In this document: in pieces, positions 51,942-61,451 of the stretch
How positions within the stretch are numbered: the first letter of the stretch is position 1
Layout: each line of letters starts with the position of its first letter
Assembly (NCBI RefSeq): GCF_006714895.1
Contig: NZ_VFME01000001.1
Span: forward strand, 1,364,001 to 1,428,000
Length of the DNA: 64,000 nucleotides
Direction of reading: 5' to 3'
Origin: Gramella sp. Hel_I_59
GTDB taxonomy: Bacteria > Bacteroidota > Bacteroidia > Flavobacteriales > Flavobacteriaceae
The notes under the pieces: generated by a model
What the model saw: the letters and a program-made list of their open reading frames with translations, nothing else
Told to the model about the DNA's origin: nothing
Database searches by the model: none
Position numbers and translations under genes: made by a program

Positions 51942-54305
51942 ATGTTGCAGCAATTAAAAGATTTTCCATTCGATATACAGATCAGTTTTCATAAGGTGAT
52001 CGAAGAGTATCAAAAGGAGCTTGATGAGATAGAAAGTGAGATTTCCAGGGAATACATGCAGAAAATGCTTGATCATGTTAGTCAATTTCCGGAATTATCT
52101 GAAGGATTTTCAGACCCAAAACTTTTAAAGAAATATCACGCTCCCATTAATATCTTGCTGGATGATCTGTTTCCGAACATTTTATCTAATAACGAGATCA
52201 AAGCTGCAGCAGTTCCATTCCATAATATTCTCTTCAATGTTTCCAAACGACTAAAAGCTATTCTGAATAATGCCGGAAAAGATTTTAAGTTGAAGTTCAG
52301 GCATATGGATGATGAGCTAATTTATATCTTTTCGAGTATACAGATTTTAAAATCCTATGGGTACAAAATAGATATCTCGAGACCTCTGTACTATGATATT
52401 CCAGATGAAGATGGAATAAAACGTCATTACAGAATATCCATGAATGCTGATTTTGTCGATATCATTCGTAAAGATGATGCACCGGAAGTTACACAGAAAG
52501 ATGTGGATATTCTATTGCAAAATGTAGATGATATCGAACTCTGGAAGGAAAAGATTCCTCCGCACAGTTATATTTTCAAAGGTTTTACCATCGTTAATTT
52601 AACCGATGTTACTATAGATGATGCTATTTCAGAATTAAAAACTACCCTGCTTTTCGAAGAAGTGAATGAAGAGGAAGAGTTGGCCAAACTTCAGGAGATT
52701 TTCCGTTCAATATATAACATTTCAGACCTTCGGGTTGGTTTCACCGTATTCAATAAAAAGGATATGGTTTTTGAAAGAATGGATAATAAAGAGGCTCAAA
52801 GTTTTATCCTTGACGAAGTTCTGATGAATGATTGTGAGTCGGGAATCTGTGAAAAAGGCTTCAAAACCCTGATAGATGACAATGCCTATTTCACTATTTC
52901 CAATGTAGAGTCTTATGCGCGTAAATATGACAATTTACTATCTAAGAATCTTATTAAGAACGATGTAAAAAGCTGTCTCTTAGCTCCGGTTGCGAAGAAT
53001 GGTAAGCTTCTGGGAATTTTGGAATTGGCCTCCAGTAGAAAGAATGAGCTAAATAGTATTAATGCTATAAAGCTAGACGATATTCTGCCTTATATCGTGA
53101 CTACGGTGGAGAGAAACCGGAACGATTTTGAAAACAGAATAAAGGCGGTAATCCAGAGTGAGTGTACCTCTATTCATCCAAGTGTTCTTTGGGTATTTGA
53201 GAGAGAAGCCAAGAAGTTTATCAAGGATCTGGATAAGGATGGACTTGCTTCTTTTAAGGATATAACTTTTAAGGACGTTTTTCCATTATATGGCCAGATT
53301 GACATCGTTGCATCTTCTGAAGCCAGGAACAACGCAATCAAAAGTGATCTTATGGATCAGCTGGAGATTATCATGAACATCATTGACAAGGCATACAAAA
53401 TTGAAGAACTTCCAATTTATGATCAGGTAAAGTATCGGGTTTCAGATTTTAAAGAAGAACTACAGGATAGACTGAATGCCAGTAGTGAACAGAAAGTTTT
53501 TAATTTACTGAAGAAGGAAGTGAACCCTTTAATGAGCCATTTGAAAAAACAGTCGGAGGAAATAAGGGAGCTTGTTGAGGAATATACGGGCATGCTCAAT
53601 CCTGAAACCGGATTGGTTTATAATCACCGTAAGAAGTATGACGAGACAGTACAGCAAATAAATCGTACCATGTCCCGCTATATTGATAAAAGGCAGGTGC
53701 AGGCTCAGAATATCTATCCGCATTACTTTGAGAGGTATAAAACTGATGGAGTAGACCATAATATGTATATAGGCGCTTCCATGGCCAACAAGCGACCTTT
53801 TAACAAGGTCTATTTGTTTAATCTGAGATTGTGGCAGTTGAGCACTATGTGCGAAATGGAGAACAGGTTCTATCAATTACAGGAAAGAACTCCCGTAATG
53901 CTTGAAGCGGCTTCTTTAATTCTAGTTTTTAATAGTACAATGTCTATAAGATACAGAATGGATGAGAAAAAGTTCGATGTAGATGGAACTTATAATGCTC
54001 GTTATGAGATTATTAAAAAACGTATTGACAAGGCATTTGTAAAAGGTACCGAGGAGCGTGTAACTCAAAAAGGCAAACTTACAATTGTCTACTCCCAGGC
54101 AAGCGATGAACGAGAGTATTTACAGTATATCAAATACCTTCAGGCAAAGAATTACTTCGGTGATAATGTTGAATTGTTGGAACTGGAAGATGTACAGGGA
54201 GTGGTAGGGCTTAAAGCAATAAGGGTGAACATATTATATTCACCCGATTCCAATCATCCAGAAAGAACGATCAATTATGAAGATCTAATGGAGGAACTAC
54301 ATTAA
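51942..54305 (+). CDS. Large GAF-domain protein of unknown function
   Basis: The protein is 787 residues. I use the ATG giving MLQQLKDFPFDIQ; the longer frame adds 23 residues without family character. There is no signal peptide. A GAF-like sensor region lies at about residues 245-400 (LRVGFTVFNKKDMVFER, then SCLLAPVAKNGKLLGILELAS). The flanking regions are helical and charged, and the C-terminal third (about 560-787) contains repeated Tyr/Arg-rich blocks without a recognised enzyme motif. No kinase, cyclase or HTH signature was found. Its last 9 bp overlap the convergent HD-Pycsar gene. Confidence 0.65.
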   Translation: MLQQLKDFPFDIQISFHKVIEEYQKELDEIESEISREYMQKMLDHVSQFPELSEGFSDPKLLKKYHAPINILLDDLFPNILSNNEIKAAAVPFHNILFNVSKRLKAILNNAGKDFKLKFRHMDDELIYIFSSIQILKSYGYKIDISRPLYYDIPDEDGIKRHYRISMNADFVDIIRKDDAPEVTQKDVDILLQNVDDIELWKEKIPPHSYIFKGFTIVNLTDVTIDDAISELKTTLLFEEVNEEEELAKLQEIFRSIYNISDLRVGFTVFNKKDMVFERMDNKEAQSFILDEVLMNDCESGICEKGFKTLIDDNAYFTISNVESYARKYDNLLSKNLIKNDVKSCLLAPVAKNGKLLGILELASSRKNELNSINAIKLDDILPYIVTTVERNRNDFENRIKAVIQSECTSIHPSVLWVFEREAKKFIKDLDKDGLASFKDITFKDVFPLYGQIDIVASSEARNNAIKSDLMDQLEIIMNIIDKAYKIEELPIYDQVKYRVSDFKEELQDRLNASSEQKVFNLLKKEVNPLMSHLKKQSEEIRELVEEYTGMLNPETGLVYNHRKKYDETVQQINRTMSRYIDKRQVQAQNIYPHYFERYKTDGVDHNMYIGASMANKRPFNKVYLFNLRLWQLSTMCEMENRFYQLQERTPVMLEAASLILVFNSTMSIRYRMDEKKFDVDGTYNARYEIIKKRIDKAFVKGTEERVTQKGKLTIVYSQASDEREYLQYIKYLQAKNYFGDNVELLELEDVQGVVGLKAIRVNILYSPDSNHPERTINYEDLMEELH

Positions 54306-55481
54306 GTAAAAAGCCAGAATAAAGGCGATTACCGAAATAATAATTCCTAACATAAATACCGTATAGGTCATTCTTAGTAGGAAATACTTTCGATGTAGTA
54401 CCTTACCTAAAAGGTGAAGATCCAGCATCAACATTTCGTATACATAATCTTTATCCTTGATCAACTGGTTCATACCCCATTTGAATTGATCAAAAGGCAT
54501 CTTATGGTAATTTCCGAAGAATAAAAGATTCACATTCCTGTTCTTAACCTGTTCTTTAGTGAACTCTCCGGTTGTAACGTTGGGTCTGGTAGACAGGATC
54601 GAAAGAATAATTGACGCCACACTGAAAAGTACTAGTACCAAACTTGGTATTAGCAAATGTTTGTTAGATTCTGCTTCCAGTTTAGGGATCAGGTTGGCAA
54701 GTGCCAGTGAAATGATGATCGCATTTACCGAAAGTAAAATGTTGGCCTTAGTATCGGCAATGTCACTCAGTTTTATATGATTTCGAAGAGTAACCCTGAA
54801 CAGCGTCTGAATACTTCTCTCTGGATTCTCATTCTTATACTTAGCCTTCATTCTGGCTTTATGCTCTTCTTTCTTTAATTTCTTTTCCTGCTTATTCTTA
54901 TCTTCTATAAGCTCAAGCAAATTTTCTTCCTTTTTTGGGTTCCATTCCTGCAGGGCATAATCTGTATAATAGGTATGCTTTTCAGTAAAAACATGGATGT
55001 TCTCTTCAAGCCATTCCGCATTAGTGAAGTTCTTGATATTATGCATTTCCAGTTCCTGTCTCAGGAATTCACTGGTTTCTTCAAAGTATTCCTTACCAAA
55101 GTGAGAGCTATCGGCATCACGTATTATTTTCTCACCGGGTGTTTTTGGAATATTGCTGAAATTGGTTACAAGGATATATTGCTTTACCAAATCTATAAGA
55201 TCCTGAGTAGCGTTTTCCTTCAGAAGAAATTCTTCCGCGATCTCTGCACTCTTATCTTCATGCCCTCTGTAAGTATGAATATAACCGGTGTCATGAAGCC
55301 ATGCAGCCAGGAGTAGTGCCTCCTTGTCTTTAACATTAATTTCAGAATTCTCGATTAATTCTTTAGTACTTTTAACCACACGCTGAGTATGCTGGTAGTT
55401 ATGATAAATAAAGGTGTTAGGTAACTTTTCTTTAAATAAATCTTCAACAAATTTTTCAGCTTTCTCAACGAGATTATTCAT
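54297..55481 (-). CDS. HD phosphohydrolase fused to Pycsar effector transmembrane domain (PycTM)
   Basis: The protein is 394 residues, using the ATG giving MNNLVEKAEKF. Residues 1-190 form an HD domain with H31, H63-D64 in WLHDTGY and a later Asp in RDADSSHFG. A charged coiled segment (about 200-240) leads to a C-terminal membrane domain: TLFRVTLRNHIKLSDIADTKANILLSVNAIIIS, then a second hairpin, the segment FFGNYHKMPFDQF, and a last helix. This matches the DUF5706/PycTM family, whose phage-defence members respond to cCMP or cUMP by damaging the membrane. No pyrimidine cyclase gene is nearby. The HD part might degrade a nucleotide signal; this is inference. Confidence 0.8.
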   Translation of the reverse strand: MNNLVEKAEKFVEDLFKEKLPNTFIYHNYQHTQRVVKSTKELIENSEINVKDKEALLLAAWLHDTGYIHTYRGHEDKSAEIAEEFLLKENATQDLIDLVKQYILVTNFSNIPKTPGEKIIRDADSSHFGKEYFEETSEFLRQELEMHNIKNFTNAEWLEENIHVFTEKHTYYTDYALQEWNPKKEENLLELIEDKNKQEKKLKKEEHKARMKAKYKNENPERSIQTLFRVTLRNHIKLSDIADTKANILLSVNAIIISLALANLIPKLEAESNKHLLIPSLVLVLFSVASIILSILSTRPNVTTGEFTKEQVKNRNVNLLFFGNYHKMPFDQFKWGMNQLIKDKDYVYEMLMLDLHLLGKVLHRKYFLLRMTYTVFMLGIIISVIAFILAFYLM

Positions 55482-55537
55482 ACATGAATTTTTGATTCCA
55501 AGGACCAAATTACAAAAAATAATGACCACAGTTTTCT

Positions 55538-58500
55538 ATGAAAAAAGTTAAACTTTTAGCCGGTATACTTACAATATTAATGGTCATTTCCTGTGCCAGT
55601 CTTGAGCCAAAATACAGGGATGGAGAATCAACTTCAGATTTTGGTTACCCTTCTAATAGAGAGATTGAAAAATCATTTTACCTGCTGGGTGATGGTGGTT
55701 ATTCTCCACCGGGTGGTTCTTCACTAGGTCTGTTAGCCTTCAAATCTTACCTTGATTCAGTAAAGAAAACGGAGAATATTTCAATTTTCTTAGGTGATAA
55801 TATTTATCCTGACGGTATGCCTGCTGAAGGTTCTTCGGGAAGAGAAGAGGCTGAATATCGATTAGATGCACAGCTGGATGCGATCGAAAACTACGAGGGA
55901 AAAGTAGTTTTTATACCTGGAAATCATGACTGGTACAATGAAAAGTTAGAAGGTCTTGATAGACAGAAAGATTATTTGAAAGAGAGATTTGAAGATATTC
56001 TAGTATGGAGTCCGGAAATTGGCTGCGGAATGGAGTCTATTGAAGTTTCTGATAATATCCAGATGATTGTTATAGATTCCCAATGGTATTTAGAAGATTG
56101 GAATGACAATCCCAAGATCAACGATAATTGTGAACAGATCAAAACACGGGAAGCAATGTTCCTGGAAGTAGAATCTGAGATCAAAAAAAATCAGAATAAA
56201 ACCATTCTAATTGCACTTCACCACCCAATCTATACGAATGGTGTACATGGTGGGCAATATACTTTCGACAGGCATATATATCCTTCACAAAAGAAAATCC
56301 CTCTTCCAATTTTAGGGTCTTTAGCTACATTGATCAGAACAACTGGTGGTGTGTCTATACAGGATGCTCAGAACAATCGATATAAATCTCTGGCAACACG
56401 CTTGAGTACCATTGCACAAGGTTCTTCGCGAGTGATCTTTGCTTCGGGACACGAACATTCCCTGCAGTATATTGAGCATGATAGTGTGAAGCAAATCGTT
56501 TCGGGTTCCGGTTCCAAAGCTTCTTATGCGACATTGAGTAATGACGGATTATTTGCATATCCGGGTCAGGGATTTGCGGTACTAGATGTTTTTAAGGATG
56601 GATCTTCCTGGGTAAGTTTCTACGGAAATCAGGAAAACAAACCTAAATTACTGTATCAAACTGAAGTTCTGGAAACTCCTGTACCATTCGAACTCCAGGA
56701 TTATCCAGATGAATTTCCGGAAACTTATACGACTTCAATTTACACGGAAGAGGACACAGAGAAAAGTCCGGTTCATGAGACTGTATGGGGTGAACGATAT
56801 CGGGAACTTTATGGTACTGAGATCACAATGAGAACTGCAGATCTGGATACACTTTATGGTGGGTTAGAAGTTGTTCGCGAAGGTGGAGGGCATCAAACCG
56901 TATCACTTAGAGTAAAAGATAAACAGGGACGAGAATATAATATTAGAAGAGTTCGAAAGGATGCACTTAGATTTCTGCAGAGTGTAGCTTTTAAAAATCA
57001 GCCAGTTGAAAATAAATTAGAAAATACGGTCGCAGAAAACTTGCTTACAGACTTTTATACCGCTGCACATCCGTTCGGATTTATGGCAATTCCAGAGCTT
57101 AGTGATGCTGCTGGCGTGTATCATACCAATCCTGAAATATTTTACCTGCCTAAGCAAGAAGCACTAGGAAAATACAATTCTGTGCATGGTGATGATATTT
57201 ATATGATCGTTGAAAGACCTGAAGAAGGTTGGACAGGCTACGAATCCTTTGGGACTCCAGATCATGATATCGTAAGTACATCAGACATGCTGGAAAGACT
57301 GCGAAGAGATGAGAAATACTTGCTGGATGAGTCAGTATATGTTCGCTCGCGTCTGTTCGATATGCTTATTGGAGATTGGGACAGGCATCAGGATCAGTGG
57401 AGATGGGCCGAAATTGAAGAAGGGGATAAGCACGTATTCAAAGCTATTCCGAGGGATCGAGACCAGGTGTTCAGCAATTTTGATGGAGCGTTTTTTGGGA
57501 CATTAAGAGCGATCACAGGATTTGCCAATCAATTCGCTGTGTATGGAGATGATATTAAAGACGTTGAATGGTTTAATATCGCTGCAATGGGACTGGATAG
57601 ATCACTACTTCAGAATACCGGAAAAAATACCTGGATAGAGCAGGCTGAGTACATTAAAGAAAATGTAACCGATGAAGCTATTCAGAAGGCATTTGCTAAT
57701 TTGCCCGAGGAAACTACAGGAGAGGCTACTCAGGAACTTATAAAAAACGTCCAGGGGAGAAGAGATAATTTGGTTGATATCGCAAATAGATATTACGAAA
57801 AATTAGCAGATCTCGCGATCGTAACCGGGACAGATAAGGACGATTTTATTGATATTGAAAGGTTGACTGATGGAAACACCCGGGTGACTATTACACGCAA
57901 TAAGGAAGGAGAAAGAGCCGAAATATTAAGCGATAAAGTCTATAAAAAAGACGAAACAAATGAGATATGGGTTTATGGACTTGATGATGACGATAAAATT
58001 TTTGTAAAAGGCGAGGGGAAGGCAGCAATATTTGTACGACTGATTGGAGGTCAGAACAATGATGAATACACAATTACAAATGGTTCAAAATTAAAGCTTT
58101 ATGATCATCAATCACTACCGAATACTATTAATGAATTAGACAACGCTAAACTTCGGCTTACAGACAATTACGAGATCAATACATACGATAAGGATAAAAA
58201 AACTTTTGCGTCGGGATCAATCTTGCCTGATTTTAGTTATAATCCAGATGATGCTTTTAATTTTCAGCTGGAATATGTGAAGGCCATCAATAGATTTAAG
58301 CGAAATCCTTTTACCTCTCAGCATACTGTTTCTGCGGAATACCATTCAGCAACAAATGGTTTTGAGTTAGGCTATGAGGCGGAGTTTGCTAATATTGTTG
58401 GAAAATACAACTTGCAATTAGGAGCTAATTTCCAAAGTCCGGATTATTCAGATAACTTCTTTGGCTTCGGAAATGAGACCAATAATCCTGAAGATCAACT

Positions 58501-59254
58501 AGGAATGGATTATAACCGGGTAGGGATTAATGAAATTTCAGCAAAAGCTGCATTAGTCAATAAGACTCCATTCGGTAGCTTTTTCGGATTCACAGCAACT
58601 TTTGAGTCTATTGAAGTAACCGAAAACGATAATAGTTATTTATCTGAAGTATTCACCAGTTCAGAAGAAGATATTTTTCAGAGAAAACATTTTGCGGGTC
58701 TGGATGCTATGTATCGATATGAAAGTTATGACGATGTTCTGGTTCCTACCAGAGGGATGCTGTTTGAGTTGAACCTGGGCGCAAAATTGAATACAGCAGA
58801 TATTGATCGTCAATTTGGTTATTTCAAACCATATATGGGCTTTTATAACGCCTTAACCCGGGATAGAAAACTTGTTTTGAAGACTAGAGCAGAAGCACAT
58901 ATAAATATTGGAAATGAGTATGAGTTTTATCAATCGGCACAATTAGGAGCAAATAGCGGGCTAAGAGGTTATAGGTTTGAGAGGTATTCAGGAAAAAGTT
59001 CCTTTGGTACAGGTGCAGATCTAAGGTATTCGTTTGATACGGTATCTACGAACTTTCTACCTTTCCAGCTAGGGATCTACGGAGGATATGACCTTGGTAG
59101 GGTTTGGTTGAATGAAAAGTCTAGTAACCAATGGCATGATAGTTATGGTGGTGGACTTTGGATCAACAGTGCAGATGCTATACAAGCCAAGGCGAGCGTC
59201 TTCGCGGGAAGTGAAGGTCCAAGATTACAGTTTAGCCTAGGATTAAAGTTCTAA
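55538..59254 (+). CDS. Calcineurin-like phosphoesterase fused to a kinase-like region and an outer-membrane barrel
   Basis: The protein is 1238 residues with a lipoprotein signal ending at LMVISC (Cys19). Residues about 45-370 form a metallophosphoesterase: GDGG (51-54), GDN (86-88), GNHD (128-131), LHHP and GHEHS. A middle region (about 410-700) contains RSRLFDMLIGDWDRHQDQWRW and IPRDRDQVF, a pattern that recalls atypical kinases such as HipA or Fam20/CotH; this is a suggestion only. From about 880 to the end the chain is a 16-strand-type Omp85/surface-antigen barrel ending in GLKF. A strong bidirectional terminator follows. Its location is predicted to be the outer membrane. Confidence 0.8.
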   Translation: MKKVKLLAGILTILMVISCASLEPKYRDGESTSDFGYPSNREIEKSFYLLGDGGYSPPGGSSLGLLAFKSYLDSVKKTENISIFLGDNIYPDGMPAEGSSGREEAEYRLDAQLDAIENYEGKVVFIPGNHDWYNEKLEGLDRQKDYLKERFEDILVWSPEIGCGMESIEVSDNIQMIVIDSQWYLEDWNDNPKINDNCEQIKTREAMFLEVESEIKKNQNKTILIALHHPIYTNGVHGGQYTFDRHIYPSQKKIPLPILGSLATLIRTTGGVSIQDAQNNRYKSLATRLSTIAQGSSRVIFASGHEHSLQYIEHDSVKQIVSGSGSKASYATLSNDGLFAYPGQGFAVLDVFKDGSSWVSFYGNQENKPKLLYQTEVLETPVPFELQDYPDEFPETYTTSIYTEEDTEKSPVHETVWGERYRELYGTEITMRTADLDTLYGGLEVVREGGGHQTVSLRVKDKQGREYNIRRVRKDALRFLQSVAFKNQPVENKLENTVAENLLTDFYTAAHPFGFMAIPELSDAAGVYHTNPEIFYLPKQEALGKYNSVHGDDIYMIVERPEEGWTGYESFGTPDHDIVSTSDMLERLRRDEKYLLDESVYVRSRLFDMLIGDWDRHQDQWRWAEIEEGDKHVFKAIPRDRDQVFSNFDGAFFGTLRAITGFANQFAVYGDDIKDVEWFNIAAMGLDRSLLQNTGKNTWIEQAEYIKENVTDEAIQKAFANLPEETTGEATQELIKNVQGRRDNLVDIANRYYEKLADLAIVTGTDKDDFIDIERLTDGNTRVTITRNKEGERAEILSDKVYKKDETNEIWVYGLDDDDKIFVKGEGKAAIFVRLIGGQNNDEYTITNGSKLKLYDHQSLPNTINELDNAKLRLTDNYEINTYDKDKKTFASGSILPDFSYNPDDAFNFQLEYVKAINRFKRNPFTSQHTVSAEYHSATNGFELGYEAEFANIVGKYNLQLGANFQSPDYSDNFFGFGNETNNPEDQLGMDYNRVGINEISAKAALVNKTPFGSFFGFTATFESIEVTENDNSYLSEVFTSSEEDIFQRKHFAGLDAMYRYESYDDVLVPTRGMLFELNLGAKLNTADIDRQFGYFKPYMGFYNALTRDRKLVLKTRAEAHINIGNEYEFYQSAQLGANSGLRGYRFERYSGKSSFGTGADLRYSFDTVSTNFLPFQLGIYGGYDLGRVWLNEKSSNQWHDSYGGGLWINSADAIQAKASVFAGSEGPRLQFSLGLKF

Positions 59255-59270
59255 AGTTGAATCAAGAACA

Positions 59271-59300
59271 AAAAAAACCGGCTATTTAGCCGGTTTTTTT
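59271..59300. terminator. Bidirectional rho-independent terminator
   Basis: A 14-bp perfect stem AAAAAAACCGGCTA/TAGCCGGTTTTTTT with a two-base loop separates two convergent genes. Confidence 0.93.
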
Positions 59301-59319
59301 GTTTTGAAACATGTTATTC

Positions 59320-60195
59320 TTAGTCCTTATTGACTGAAAGTTTATTGGTAAAATCAATTGTTCTAATAGGGAATGGAATATTGATTCCTTTCGCATCGTA
59401 CGCTTTCTTAATAGCGATGATCGCTGTATTCTGAGCTATAAGAATATCTCTATTCTTCGAAACATCTGTCCAGAATCTCAAGACGTAATTAATTGAACTA
59501 TCTCCAAATTCCTGAAACATCAATTCAACTTCTTCATTGCCTCTCTGCGGAAAAATATCTTCAATAGTCTTAATAGTAAGCTCTCTAACCATTTCTAAGT
59601 CTGAAGAATATCCAACTCCACAATTAACGAATACTCTTGAACGAGCAGTACGTGTGAAATTTTTGAATGGTTCTTCAATAATCTTTCCGTTAGGAATAAT
59701 AACATAATTATTATCGGATTGCTTAATCACTATATTTCTGAGATTGATCTCCATGACCGAACCTGCAAATCCGTTAGTTTCAACCCAATCACCAATTTGT
59801 AATTCTGGGAGAAAACTTAGGATTAAACCTGAAAAAGTATTGTTTAAGGTTCCTTGCAAAGCCAGACCAATAGCTAAACCAACAACTCCCGCTGCCCCAA
59901 GAACTGAAGTCAGGACTGTATCTAGATTTAATAATCCTAGTGCAATGAAAAAACCAATCAGGATAACAATTGCTTTGATCACTTTCGTGGCCATCTGGCG
60001 TATGGAATCTTGCTTGATACTTTTAGCGAAAATCTTATCAAAGATTTTACCGACATACTTCGCGATAAAAACAAAAACGATAAAGACAACCACTGCGAGA
60101 AGGAAGTTTGGAAGACCAAGAATTATGGTATCTAACCATCCCTCTAATTTATCCCATATACCTTTTATTGAATCCTGAAGATTAAATTCTTGCAT
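59320..60195 (-). CDS. mscS: Small-conductance mechanosensitive channel (MscS family)
   Basis: The protein is 291 residues with three N-terminal membrane helices; the third is the pore helix VLGAAGVVGLAIGLALQG, followed by the PELQIGDWVETNGFAGSVMEINLR beta domain typical of MscS. It opens under membrane tension to release solutes on osmotic downshift. It starts 12 bp after dps on the same strand, so the two are probably one stress-related transcript. Confidence 0.93.
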   Translation of the reverse strand: MQEFNLQDSIKGIWDKLEGWLDTIILGLPNFLLAVVVFIVFVFIAKYVGKIFDKIFAKSIKQDSIRQMATKVIKAIVILIGFFIALGLLNLDTVLTSVLGAAGVVGLAIGLALQGTLNNTFSGLILSFLPELQIGDWVETNGFAGSVMEINLRNIVIKQSDNNYVIIPNGKIIEEPFKNFTRTARSRVFVNCGVGYSSDLEMVRELTIKTIEDIFPQRGNEEVELMFQEFGDSSINYVLRFWTDVSKNRDILIAQNTAIIAIKKAYDAKGINIPFPIRTIDFTNKLSVNKD

Positions 60196-60207
60196 ATTTT
60201 AATTTAA

Positions 60208-60705
60208 TTATTTTTTTACTGGTTTATGCTGATCTGAAGTTTTCATTTTCCATGCATCCAACATCCAGCTAGTTTTTTCCAACTCCCTAATATAAGCACC
60301 AATTAGGTCAATTGTACCTTCATCACCCGATTTATCTGCAATTTCTACGACCTTTCTCATTTGCTTAAGTAGTAGTCCGTGGTCTTCAAGTAAAATTTCG
60401 ATCATTTTACTATCAGAAATATCACTAGGAGATTCCTTTAAATTAGAATCTTTTAGATACTCACTCATGTTGCTAGTAGGCTGGTATCTCAAAGTAAGAA
60501 TACGCTCAGCTATCTCATCCACTTTCAGTTTGGCTTCATCGTAAAGCTCTTCGAATTTTTCATGCAGATCGAAAAAGTTTTTTCCAATTACATTCCAGTG
60601 AAAATTTCTAAGTTTTTGATAGTATATGTGATAGTCAGCTAACAAAATATTTAATTCAGAGACCGTTTTTGCAGTCTTTTCTTTATCTAATCCTAAATAG
60701 TTCAT
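60208..60705 (-). CDS. dps: Dps-family DNA-protection ferritin
   Basis: The protein is 165 residues. The Dps ferroxidase helix block NFHWNVIGKNFFDLHEKFEELYDE, the KVDEIAERIL segment and a later EKTSWMLDAW are visible. Dps forms a dodecamer that oxidises and stores iron and shields DNA in starvation or peroxide stress. The Lys-rich C-terminus (SDQHKPVKK) could contact DNA. It is the first gene of a probable dps-mscS unit. Confidence 0.93.
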   Translation of the reverse strand: MNYLGLDKEKTAKTVSELNILLADYHIYYQKLRNFHWNVIGKNFFDLHEKFEELYDEAKLKVDEIAERILTLRYQPTSNMSEYLKDSNLKESPSDISDSKMIEILLEDHGLLLKQMRKVVEIADKSGDEGTIDLIGAYIRELEKTSWMLDAWKMKTSDQHKPVKK

Positions 60706-60737
60706 AGTTTTTGTTTATAGTTTTTTAAAATTCAATT

Positions 60738-60766
60738 CAAAAATATAATGATTGTACCAAATCCAA
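60738..60766 (-). promoter_or_regulatory. Promoter of dps
   Basis: On the minus strand, TTG is followed after 18 bp by TATTTTTG, a complete Bacteroidota promoter pattern, leaving a leader of about 28 bp. Confidence 0.55.
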
Positions 60767-60800
60767 AATTTTAATCAATGGTTTAGTAGAACTTTAACCA

Positions 60801-61121
60801 TTAATCTATAGGTCTGTGATCCTTCAGATCCAGTTTCTTCATCATTTCTTTGGATATCTGTCCGCTGGAGATACCATATCCGTCAGTAAGCACACCTTTC
60901 TGCCCACTAGTGGTGGTAATGGCGTACAGGATCGAATTATCGTCGGGATTACTCATTCCTTCGAAGCGCAGGACTTTATCAACTTCGAATTCTTCAACAC
61001 CGAAGGTTGCATTTTCTGACTTCAATTCGATCTTTTCATCAAGAAGGTTGAAATCATGTTTGTATCCTTCTTCTAATTTCAATTTGTTTATAGCCTGGGA
61101 TAATGTTCCGTAATCTTTCAT
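60801..61121 (-). CDS. Small conserved hypothetical protein
   Basis: The protein is 106 residues, soluble, with no signal or membrane segment. It starts MKDYGTLSQAINKLKLEEGYKHDF and has a C-terminal DGYGISSGQISKEMMKKL. It belongs, I believe, to a small Bacteroidota family sometimes labelled phosphoribosylpyrophosphate synthetase in automated annotation, but nothing here resembles that enzyme (no PRPP loop, far too short). Function unknown. It lies upstream of dps on the same strand, 95 bp away, and dps has its own promoter. Confidence 0.7.
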   Translation of the reverse strand: MKDYGTLSQAINKLKLEEGYKHDFNLLDEKIELKSENATFGVEEFEVDKVLRFEGMSNPDDNSILYAITTTSGQKGVLTDGYGISSGQISKEMMKKLDLKDHRPID

Positions 61122-61451
61122 GGTTGTTTAATTTTAGTAGATGTAAATTACGATGATAGCAGATTATGCACAAGTGGTTGGTCGTGTTTAGGATAAGTTT
61201 AACTGAGTGTTTATAAGGGTTTTCGGGAAGTTTACGAATAAAGTAATGATGTGTATCCTTCAGGTTTAGGAATGAAATATTTGTTTGTGATTAACGGTCT
61301 TAAAAATTAAGGTGTTTGTTAGACAGCGCAAAATTCGTTCGATTAGCCTGATAACTGCAAAACCATAAATTATTCTTTTCTTTGCAAATTGGCGTTTGAA
61401 GGCAGGCATTCCCGCAGTAATTATTGAATTAATTTATTACAACAGTTTATT
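61122..61451. other. Intergenic region between the small hypothetical gene and the LacI-type regulator
   Basis: A 330-bp divergent gap without an ORF or hairpin terminator. A TTTCTTTG near 61377 is one mismatch from TAnnTTTG and might serve the regulator gene; no -33 TTG or LacI-type operator is evident. Confidence 0.35.

Noticed and set aside
60801..61121. Phosphoribosylpyrophosphate synthetase
   Set aside because: I recall this label for similar proteins, but the protein is far too short and lacks the PRPP-binding loop.
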